DNA from: a virus
Reading direction: 5' to 3' (one strand)
Virus record (IMG/VR): IMGVR_UViG_3300035698_006717
Coordinates: 1-64,000 of that record
Length of the DNA stretch: 64,000 bases
Positions 1 to 7,400 of this stretch are shown here, one piece after another; the stretch's first letter is position 1; every line of letters starts with the position of its first letter. The position numbers were made by a program, and so were the translations under genes. The notes beneath the pieces were generated by a model. That model had not been told where the DNA came from and searched no databases. It saw only the letters and a program-made list of their open reading frames with translations.

Positions 1-910
1 AGTCTGCTTCTGAATCTAGTTCTGTAAGCCCATCTGCTTCAGTATCGGCATCTGAGTCTGCTTCTGAATCTAGTTCTGTAAGCCCATCTGCTTCAGTGTC
101 TGCCTCTGAATCTAGTTCTGCATCGCCTTCTGGAAGTTCATCAGAGTCTGCTTCAGAGTCTCCTTCTGTAAGCCCATCGGCCTCAACGTCAGCTAGTGAG
201 TCTGCTTCTGAATCTAGTTCCGTAAGCCCATCGGCCTCAACTTCTGCTTCTGAGTCTGCTTCTGAGTCTAGTTCTGTAAGCCCATCGGCTTCGGCATCAG
301 CTAGTGAGTCTGCTTCAGAGAGTGCGTCTAATAGCCCTTCTACGTCTGCTTCGGAATCAACCTCAGAGAGTTCTTCTGAGAGTCCTAGTGTATCGCCATC
401 GTCCTCAGAGAGTGCTTCATCGTCGGCTTCCGTATCGGCTAGTGAGTCGGCTTCTGAATCTAGCTCAGTAAGCCCATCGGCTTCTGTATCGGCATCAGAA
501 AGTAGTTCAGAAAGTAGTTCAGAAAGTAGTTCAGAGTCTCCTTCAGTAAGTCCATCTGCTTCCATATCAGCTTCTGAGTCTGCTTCTGAATCTAGTTCTG
601 TAAGCCCATCGGCTTCCATATCGGCTAGTGAGTCGGCATCAGAGTCTACATCAGCTTCAGCTTCAGCTTCTGCTAGTGAGTCGGCTTCTGAATCTAGTTC
701 TGTAAGCCCATCGGCCTCAACTTCTGCTAGTGAGTCGGCTAGTGAGAGTAGTTCAGAAAGTAGTTCAGAGTCCCCTTCTGTAAGCCCATCGGCTAGTGAG
801 TCGGCTAGTGAGAGTAGTTCAATATCTCCTAGTGCTTCTGAGTCGGCTTCTGAATCAACTTCGCCTTCTGCTAGTGAATCTAGTTCTGAATCTGCTTCAG
901 CTTCTCCTTC
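1..910 (+). repeat. Degenerate 54-bp coding repeat array
   Basis: The Ser/Ala/Glu stretch is repetitive at DNA level as well as protein level. The core GAATCTAGTTCTGTAAGCCC recurs near 12, 66, 210, 264, 588 and 686, sometimes with one or two changes. The first two copies are exactly 54 bases apart (18 codons); later spacings vary by small multiples of codons. TCN and AGY serine codons alternate in a fixed order, which keeps the DNA repeats alike and should favour copy-number change by slippage or recombination. Confidence 0.8.
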
Positions 911-1340
911 AATCCCTACTAATGAGGATTACTCAAGTGAAGAGAATGCTACATTATCTTCAGATGATAGTGATCTTGGGATTCTATTTAGTCCTCAAGA
1001 CTATGCAGATGTTGATACAGAGAATCAGGATTATGTATACCAAGATTCTGATAATGGTAATTATGCTGTATTCCTTTTTAAGGATCAGTATGAAGCTTGT
1101 GTGAAGCATATTAGAGTTACATGGATAGGTAAGTCTACAAAATCAACTGATATTACGCCTATTAGCCTTCAGGTGTATAATAGAACTACTGAAGAATGGG
1201 AAACTGTTGATAGTTGTAATTGTGGACGTGTTCATAATGATAGCATAATTACGCTTACCGCTCTATTAGATATGAATATTAATGACTACTTAGATGAAAA
1301 TTATACTGTTGCTTATAGAGTCTACCAGCTAGATGTTTAA
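3..1340 (+). CDS. Serine-rich repeat virion protein, 5' truncated by window edge
   Basis: The frame is open through the left edge, so the true start lies outside; position 3 is the first complete codon, and the GTG at 96 is only an internal codon. About the first 300 visible residues are nearly all Ser, Ala and Glu with regular Val-Pro steps, in an 18-residue period (SESASESSSVSPSASVSA). From about base 911 the protein changes to an ordinary domain of roughly 140 residues with an alternating beta pattern. Its segment SLQVYNRTTEEWETVDS resembles the EYWDGSAW-type domain of the 2345-residue tail-tip protein at 10135. I infer a virion surface protein: a long flexible Ser-rich stalk carrying a C-terminal beta domain, possibly a decoration or fibre protein. 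It precedes the head-tail connector genes. Function beyond virion protein is unknown. Confidence 0.8.
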   Translation, partial: SASESSSVSPSASVSASESASESSSVSPSASVSASESSSASPSGSSSESASESPSVSPSASTSASESASESSSVSPSASTSASESASESSSVSPSASASASESASESASNSPSTSASESTSESSSESPSVSPSSSESASSSASVSASESASESSSVSPSASVSASESSSESSSESSSESPSVSPSASISASESASESSSVSPSASISASESASESTSASASASASESASESSSVSPSASTSASESASESSSESSSESPSVSPSASESASESSSISPSASESASESTSPSASESSSESASASPSIPTNEDYSSEENATLSSDDSDLGILFSPQDYADVDTENQDYVYQDSDNGNYAVFLFKDQYEACVKHIRVTWIGKSTKSTDITPISLQVYNRTTEEWETVDSCNCGRVHNDSIITLTALLDMNINDYLDENYTVAYRVYQLDV

Positions 1341-1352
1341 GGGGATTACAAT

Positions 1353-1811
1353 ATGTCAGTTCAATTAGCCACAGATTATTGGGGGCATGAAGCATTAACC
1401 CCTATAGTCACTCCCATAGCTGCAAGGTATCTGCCTGAGTGGCTTACTATATTGAGATATAAAGATGAAGCATCAGTTAGCGGTTTTGGAGAAATGCCTG
1501 ATCCTGATCCTTCAGATATTGGTAATATACTGACACTTGGTCATGTTAAGGGTAGGATTAATACTGGTGACTCTCTAGAGCCTGATGTTCTAGGTACTAT
1601 GAAACAGCATGGAGCAGATACTACTGAGATGTGGATAGGTTGGTTTGCTATTCCAGTAGGGTTTGAGATCAAGAATGGTGATATTGTTATCAGTGTTACT
1701 GATGCTACTAGGATTTGGCAGATACAGTTCATAAACAGATATCCTGGTGGTACTATAAACCACCACTATGAAGCAAGGCTTCAGACAACTGAGGTATGGC
1801 GAGATGGCTAA
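1353..1811 (+). CDS. Putative head-tail connector / head completion protein
   Basis: 152 residues, ATG start with a GGGG-rich ribosome site a few bases upstream. I recognise no diagnostic motif. It contains a short acidic proline run (PDPDPSD) and a C-terminal beta-strand pattern ending in Tyr-Glu-Ala-Arg-Leu. The assignment rests on position: it lies directly before an HK97 gp10-like gene, a terminator-like gene and the tail tube gene, which is where siphoviruses keep the adaptor or head-closure (stopper) protein. Its stop overlaps the start of the next gene, suggesting translational coupling. A minor capsid protein is an alternative. Confidence 0.5.
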   Translation: MSVQLATDYWGHEALTPIVTPIAARYLPEWLTILRYKDEASVSGFGEMPDPDPSDIGNILTLGHVKGRINTGDSLEPDVLGTMKQHGADTTEMWIGWFAIPVGFEIKNGDIVISVTDATRIWQIQFINRYPGGTINHHYEARLQTTEVWRDG

Positions 1812-2436
1812 ACCTGGTTCAATATACCCTTCTAAAAGGATCACAGGTAAGAATGTAGAAGTTCTTATTTCTGATAGCTTCATCAAGTTCTTAAGGTTAA
1901 CTGGTGAGAATACATACATCAAAGAAGTTCTTAGTGGTATGCAGAAGGCTGACGTTGTGGTGATGAATGAGACTAAAAAACAGATACAGACTATGAAAGC
2001 AGTATGGTCTGGATATATGAGGAATAGTATTTATGCTTGGGTTGACGCAAGTGATAGAAATCTAGGATTTTCTACTGGTACTATAACATCTTGGATTGGC
2101 ACTAAGGCTTGGTATGATATACTTGTTCACGAAGGGTTAGGGATACATTCTTCAGGAGGTGGTAAGAAAACAATACAGCCAGAATTCTCCCCTACTGCTT
2201 CCCAGAAAGCTATTGCGCCTAAGTGGAGAGATGTGAAACATATTGGTAAGAAGAAAGCAAAATCTAAAGGCCCAAGACGATTTATGAAAACAGCTTTGAA
2301 TAATTCTAGTAGGAAAGTATATACAGAATTAGCAGATGGAGTTATAAAGGGGATTAGGAACACTATTGCTTCTGGGTCAAAGATACCAAGGCAACGATTA
2401 GATAAAGCACTTTCCGCAATAAGTTTTGGAGCATAA
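1804..2436 (+). CDS. HK97 gp10-like tail completion protein
   Basis: 210 residues from the ATG at 1804, preferred over the ATG at 1768 because GAGG lies 9 bases upstream and it overlaps the previous stop by only a few bases. The order of features matches the HK97 gp10 family: an N-terminal helix-rich part with long charged helices, the segment WYDILVHEGLG in the middle (the family usually has an aromatic-x-x-hydrophobic-Glu-x-Gly here), and a C-terminal GPRRFMKTAL where the family has a Pro-Phe-x-x-x-Ala-Leu type motif. Proteins of this family join the head neck to the tail. Its place between the connector and the tail terminator agrees. Family call is moderately sure. Confidence 0.6.
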   Translation: MAKPGSIYPSKRITGKNVEVLISDSFIKFLRLTGENTYIKEVLSGMQKADVVVMNETKKQIQTMKAVWSGYMRNSIYAWVDASDRNLGFSTGTITSWIGTKAWYDILVHEGLGIHSSGGGKKTIQPEFSPTASQKAIAPKWRDVKHIGKKKAKSKGPRRFMKTALNNSSRKVYTELADGVIKGIRNTIASGSKIPRQRLDKALSAISFGA

Positions 2437-2437
2437 T

Positions 2438-2932
2438 ATGGATACTGTTGACGTAATTGAATCAATACGTAGCTACCTAGCTAATGATGATGACTTGAGA
2501 GCTTTGTTCTCTGGTGTAACTTCAGTCTCCCTTATGCTTAGGAGGATACTGTATCAGAATGCTCAGTACATTAGCATTGAAGATGGTTATCCGTTCCCTA
2601 TGTTATCTGTACAGTTAGATGAAGAAGATGAACCTACTTATGTACCATCTAACATAGTTAGATTGAATATAACTGTCCACAATTCTTGGAAGAACTCAGC
2701 TTGTGCGGAAACAAACGTCCGTATTAAGGATAGGGTTAGAGAATTGATGGCAAATAAGTGTAACACTGATGCTAAAAATGAAGCTATTAATAGTCAAGCT
2801 ACAGAGCTTGGTCTAGTTATCAAGGTAAGGCAGCTGACCTGGGTGGGTGCAGCAACTTACGAAGATAAGGAGCAAGGTTCTGAGAGGCTGCATAAAATTA
2901 GTTGTATAATACAGATGACTGTGGGAGATTAA
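2438..2932 (+). CDS. Putative tail terminator protein
   Basis: 164 residues from the ATG at 2438, which has TTTTGGAG six bases before it; the TTG at 2426 is less likely. The sequence begins with a short helix (VIESIRSYLANDDDLRALF), typical of the N-terminus of lambda gpU / HK97 gp10-neighbour terminator proteins, followed by a mixed alpha/beta domain with paired strands (PMLSVQLDEEDEP, VRLNITVHN). It stands between the gp10-like gene and the tail tube gene, the usual place for the protein that caps tail tube growth. Assignment is from position and fold impression, not from a conserved motif. Confidence 0.5.
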   Translation: MDTVDVIESIRSYLANDDDLRALFSGVTSVSLMLRRILYQNAQYISIEDGYPFPMLSVQLDEEDEPTYVPSNIVRLNITVHNSWKNSACAETNVRIKDRVRELMANKCNTDAKNEAINSQATELGLVIKVRQLTWVGAATYEDKEQGSERLHKISCIIQMTVGD

Positions 2933-2935
2933 GTT

Positions 2936-3409
2936 ATGTCCCTACAATTTGGCATCGGTAGCATGTTCACAGGCCCAAACAACGATGAAACGGAGTTTGG
3001 TTGTCTGCAGGGTGTTACCTTTGACTTTAGTTACGATAGGGCTACTCTATACTGTGGTGCAGGTTTGTATCCGTCAGATGTTCGGATTCATACTTCTACT
3101 ATTACAGGTAGAGCAACCTTTGCTGAAATTGATGCTGCTGCTTTCTTCACCATGATTGGTGGAAATGGCTATACTGATGGAGACACTGATATTGTAATTC
3201 TTAACACTACCAGCCCTGCGGCATTTAGGCTGAGAGTTGTTACGACTACTGACGGTGTTGCTATGACAGTACTCTTCAACCAGTGCCGTTCGGATTCACT
3301 TTCGTTCAGCATGGAGCGTACAAGTTACATCATTCCCGATTTTGGGTTCACGGCTTTTGCCGACTCTGGCGGTAATGTTGCTAACATTGTCCTTGGCGAT
3401 GCAAGCTAA
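2936..3409 (+). CDS. Major tail tube protein
   Basis: 157 residues. It is a compact, strongly beta protein lying directly before a terminator-like hairpin, the two chaperone frames and the tape measure gene, which is the standard position of the siphovirus tail tube protein. Codon use is richer in GC and C-ending codons than in neighbours, as expected for a highly expressed structural gene. Residues 30-50 carry YDRATLYCG and YPSDVR, and residues near 115 carry FNQCRSDS. The same motifs reappear in the protein at 42473 (see findings), so this fold occurs twice in the genome. The tube protein polymerises around the tape measure to form the DNA conduit. Confidence 0.7.
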   Translation: MSLQFGIGSMFTGPNNDETEFGCLQGVTFDFSYDRATLYCGAGLYPSDVRIHTSTITGRATFAEIDAAAFFTMIGGNGYTDGDTDIVILNTTSPAAFRLRVVTTTDGVAMTVLFNQCRSDSLSFSMERTSYIIPDFGFTAFADSGGNVANIVLGDAS

Positions 3410-3423
3410 TTTAAGTTAATATG

Positions 3424-3478
3424 AGTAGGGAGTCTGAGGTTTGTTGTTTACTGGTTCAACAATCTAAGGCTCCCTACT
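3424..3478 (+). terminator. Long hairpin after the tail tube gene
   Basis: AGTAGGGAG at 3424 pairs with CTCCCTACT at 3470-3478. The stem continues inward with mismatches to TTTGTTG/CAACAAT around a ten-base loop. It is followed by ATTATTTCAAATTT, only moderately T-rich. I infer a partial terminator or mRNA 3'-end stabiliser that would let the tube protein be made in excess over the chaperones. Confidence 0.6.
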
Positions 3479-3519
3479 ATTATTTCAAATTTCAACCAGT
3501 ACACGAAGAGGTAGATTAA

Positions 3520-3990
3520 ATGGCTGAGTTCAAAGATAGTGAATTAAAGGGCGATGTTGCTGAAAAGATTAAGAAGATAACTGACGAAGTTGATACGTCC
3601 ATGCTGAAGGATGATAAGGAACAGGTTGATGAGGTTCTTGGAGAATCTAAGGGTTTGTTCAAGGCATCTAGATCTGGTAAGGAATATAATTTTATTCCTG
3701 TCAGTCTAAGGCAGATACCTGAAATAACACAATTGATAAATAATGTCACAAGCGTATTCACATCTGCTAGTGATGGTGCGAAAACTGATGCTGAGGTTCT
3801 TGATATCACTATGATGGAAAAAATGGCTAAGATAATTGCCATGGGTGTTAGAGAGAATATCGGTTATGAGCAAGTGATGGAGGAGTTCAGCTTAGGAGAC
3901 TTCCCTAAGTGCTTTGAACTGACATTGGACTTAAACGATTTTTTAGCAGGGATGAGGGACATCATGATGAAAAGGGTGCAGAGCGCCTAA
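3520..3990 (+). CDS. Tail assembly chaperone, gpG-like (unshifted product)
   Basis: 156 residues, ATG preceded by a GAGG ribosome site. It is mostly helical and charged, with no catalytic motif. It sits between the tail tube and tape measure genes, where nearly all long-tailed phages encode the chaperone that coats the tape measure protein before tube assembly. Near its 3' end the frame reads GAT TTT TTA, giving the slippery heptamer T-TTT-TTA at 3939-3945, and the -1 frame is open from there into the next reading frame. This pair is therefore the lambda gpG/gpGT type. The unshifted product ends at the TAA at 3988-3990. Confidence 0.8.
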   Translation: MAEFKDSELKGDVAEKIKKITDEVDTSMLKDDKEQVDEVLGESKGLFKASRSGKEYNFIPVSLRQIPEITQLINNVTSVFTSASDGAKTDAEVLDITMMEKMAKIIAMGVRENIGYEQVMEEFSLGDFPKCFELTLDLNDFLAGMRDIMMKRVQSA

Positions 3991-4469
3991 AAGATGTTCC
4001 TCACTATTCCAATAATTATTATTCGGACATAGTAGATATATTTGCAAAGAGATATGGATGGACAATTGAATATATAATGAATATGACCCGCGCCCAAGTT
4101 AGAGTACTTACAACAAGCGCAGGAGATCATGAAAGAATGCCTGATCCTGATTCTGATAAATTAGAAGATGGTGAAGTAATTGACCTTAAGGAAACTGGCG
4201 GTAAGTTTAAGAAGGCTAAGATTGAACAGAAATATCTTGATCTACTAAGAAAAGGCGTCAAACATCCTGGCAAGTGGAATATGTTTGGAGAGAAAGAAGA
4301 TGATGAGATAAAAGTTTCCGTACCTACTAGCAAAAGCCCAGTAAAGCCGCAAGGTTCCAAAAGCTCTCCTAGTAGCAAAGGGGATATGAGTGAATTTATT
4401 AATGCCGTAAGGCAAGCAAAAAATAAAGGTAAATCTGGAAATATTAAGTCAGACGGTTCAATAGGTTAG
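3520..4469 (+). CDS. Tail assembly chaperone gpGT-like fusion made by -1 frameshift
   Basis: Codons 1-142 are shared with the gpG-like frame (3520-3945). After slippage on T-TTT-TTA, translation would resume at AGC (3945) in the -1 frame and run to 4469, giving about 316 residues. The -1 frame has no stop between 3918 and 4469, although its first good ATG is only at 4077. That open stretch upstream of any start codon supports a fusion rather than a separate gene. The T part is hydrophilic and lysine-rich, with an acidic centre and a Ser/Pro/Lys-rich tail. In lambda the T domain recruits tail tube subunits to the tape measure complex. A separate start at 4077 cannot be excluded. Confidence 0.75.
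3939..3945 (+). other. -1 ribosomal frameshift site T-TTT-TTA
   Basis: Canonical X-XXY-YYZ heptamer in the reading phase of the upstream gene (GAT TTT TTA). Both tRNAs keep pairing after a one-base slip. It lies 45 bases before the gpG-like stop codon, and the -1 frame is open across it. I see no strong hairpin directly 3' of it, so any stimulator is not evident by eye. Confidence 0.75.
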
Positions 4470-4477
4470 AACAAAAA

Positions 4478-7400
4478 ATGGCACAAGTAACTGTTGGAAC
4501 AATATTAGCAAAATTGGTGCTTGATCAGACCCAGTTTAAGGCGGCTCTAGGCGGTGCAGGAGCTGCCACAAAGCAGATGGGTGGATCATTAAACAGATTG
4601 TCTAATGGATTTCAGGGCATGAGCACTGAACTGTTTAGGGCTAGTGCAGTATTGACAGGAATGTCTGCTGGACTAATAGCCCTAAACAAATCTATAGCAA
4701 CTGTGGCATTAGGCTACAATAAGAACATGACAATCATCAAGGCAGTCACAGACGCTTCTGGAGAAGAGATGGAGCGTATGGGTATGATTGCTAGGGAGAT
4801 GGGTCAGTCTACTATCTTTGGAGCTACTAAGGCTGCAGAGGGTTTACTGGTTCTATCTAGGATGGGTCTAAAGGCTTCTCAGAGTATGCAGGTATTATCC
4901 CCTGCTATGAAGCTTGCACAAGGCCAGCAATCAGATATGACAGCTACTACCGAATTGCTTGTGCAACAGCTTAAGGCATTTGGTAAGGAAACTGACTCAG
5001 CTGATTCGTTTGCAAATGTTCTTGCAGCTACTTCTAGTAAGACTGCTGCAGATCTGACTAAGTTGAGTACTGCTCTTAGTTTTGCTGGCCCAATTGCTAA
5101 GTTGGCAGGATTAAGTTTTGAGGAAGTTAATGCTACTCTTGGTCTGATGTTTAATGCAGGTATCAAAGCTAGTAGAGCGGGTACTTCACTACGGTTTGCT
5201 ATTGCAGCGTTACTTGGTGCTACTTCTAAGTCTGCTAAGGCTTTAGGTAGATTGGGGCTAACAGTTAAGGATGTTAATCCTAATCTTAATAGCATGGAAG
5301 ATATACTGAAGACTTTAGCAACTAGGCTAGAGGGAACAAGCGAAAAGGCTCAGATTATATTTGATATATTTGGTAAGCGTGCAGCACCTGCTATGGGTGC
5401 CGTACTTAATGCAGTACTTAAGAATGCTGATGCATTTAGTGATCTTGAGACTTCTATTACTGGAACTAATGAAGTGCAGAGGCAGTTTGCAGAACAGCAG
5501 AACAGCTTTTTCGGCCAAGTCAATCTACTGAAAACTTCTTTGGAAGGTTTAGCAATTGAATTTGGAGAAGTTCTTTTACCTACATTCCAAAAAGGTATTG
5601 AGATACTTAAAGTATTGATAAAATCATTTAAGGAGATGCCTGACTTTGTCAAGAAGGCCATTGCAGGATTTGTAGTATTTGCTACAGTTGGCACTACATT
5701 ATTAGCAGCTCTGACAGCGTTAGCCTTTTCTATTAGTACCTTAATTGGGTTAGCAACTACTCTTGGCCCATATTTAGCAGGAATTGCGTTAGCACTAGGT
5801 ACATCTCTTGGGCCAATTACATTAGTTGTAGGAGCTATTGGATTATTGACTGCTGGCCTTATTGCGTTTAATGTTGCTGCAGGAATACAAAAAGAAAAAA
5901 CTGAAGCATTGGCCGAAAGTGTAGGGAGCTTAAATGATTCATATGTTAAAGCTGCATCTGCATTAGAGGCAGCAGAGAAGAAGAGATTTAATGCCAGAGG
6001 CTATGACCAAATAATTGCAGCAGAGAAGGAATTAGATAAGGCAAGGAAGGATGCAAGGACAGCGTTAGATCAATTAGTTACAAAACACCCTCAAGTAATA
6101 GCTTCCTATGATATGATGACTGGAGAGATTGATTTAAATGCAGAAGCTATTAGGAATTTGACGGCAGCAAGGAAAGCATCTGTTCTGGAAGAGCAAGATT
6201 TTTATGAAGTTGTGAAGAAAAATCTTGAAAATGAAATTTCACAGATGAAGTCAATAATTAAGTTATCTGGCGAGAAGAGGAGCAGAGCCAAGCAGACTCA
6301 GGAAGAAAAAGAATTTACACTTGAAGATAGGACTCGTGATAAGGATATTGGCGGGCCAGCTATGGGAATGGCTTGGGATGCTGCTAAGAGAGATACAAAA
6401 GAAGCTAAAGAAGAGTATGAAAATATCAATACTGTATACACTGAATCAGTTGCCAAGCTTAGATCATTACAGAAGGAGCTTGCAGGTCTTAAAGATCCAA
6501 CTGAATCAGCTTCTATGGTATCTGGAGAGCTTTCAGAGGAAATAGATGGTCTTGGTGATAAATCTGAAAAAACTATCACTAGGCTTACATCTTTAATTGA
6601 TAAAATTAGGGATTTGGAAGTCGAGCTTAAACAAGCTTCAGAGCAGTCTGATATAGATTTTGGCTTAATAAATGCAGATGATTTTTCTAAGTCTTTGGCT
6701 AAATTGGATGAAAAGTTTGGAAATCAGTTAGAATCATTTCAGAAGAAAGCAACTAAGGCTGGCGATAGATTAGCTAAAGCGTTGCAAGGAAGAGATGAAG
6801 ATGGAAAAATTATTAATCAGAAAGATGTAGATGAAGCTACTGCTGCTTTGGCTGACGTTACTTCAGAGATGACAGCTTTTAAAGATAACCAATCGGTTCT
6901 AGTTGATGCGATGAAAGAGAAATTGATTACTGATTATTTTGATGAGATTGAGGCAAAGAGCTTAGACACACAAGCAGTTATTGAGTCTACAAATGCTTCA
7001 TTGGCAACAGATTTAGAAACTAGGATGGCTGGTGAGCTTGTTGCAATAAAGTTAAGGCATGCAGCAGAGGTCAAGCAGATCAAAGAGCGCATAAAGCTAC
7101 AAATGCTTTATATTAAAACAGCCTCTGTGAATCCTGATACTGATCCAAGAGTATCTGCTATGCTTAAAGAACAGCTTATTGCTCTTGAAGCTGAGCAAGC
7201 TGCACTAGAGATGGAGAATGCAGCAGAGGTATCTGAATTTAAAATTAATTCCGCTAACACAGTTAACAAGATTATTGATGATGGAATACTAAAGCATCAT
7301 AAGTCAAGAGTGGATAATGAGAAAGCTGTTCTTAAAGAAACTAAGCGCCAGATATCAGCCTTAGAGGAGGCAAGAGATTCAGGTGTAAAGATTGATCTTA

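Noticed and set aside
1-910. CRISPR-like or tandem non-coding repeat array
   Set aside because: Repeats are in codon phase and lie in one open frame without spacers; they encode a Ser-rich stalk.
4077-4469. Separate gene starting at ATG 4077
   Set aside because: The frame is open well upstream of the ATG, back to 3918, and joins the preceding gene at a perfect slippery site; treated as the -1 frameshift extension, with a separate start kept only as a minor alternative.
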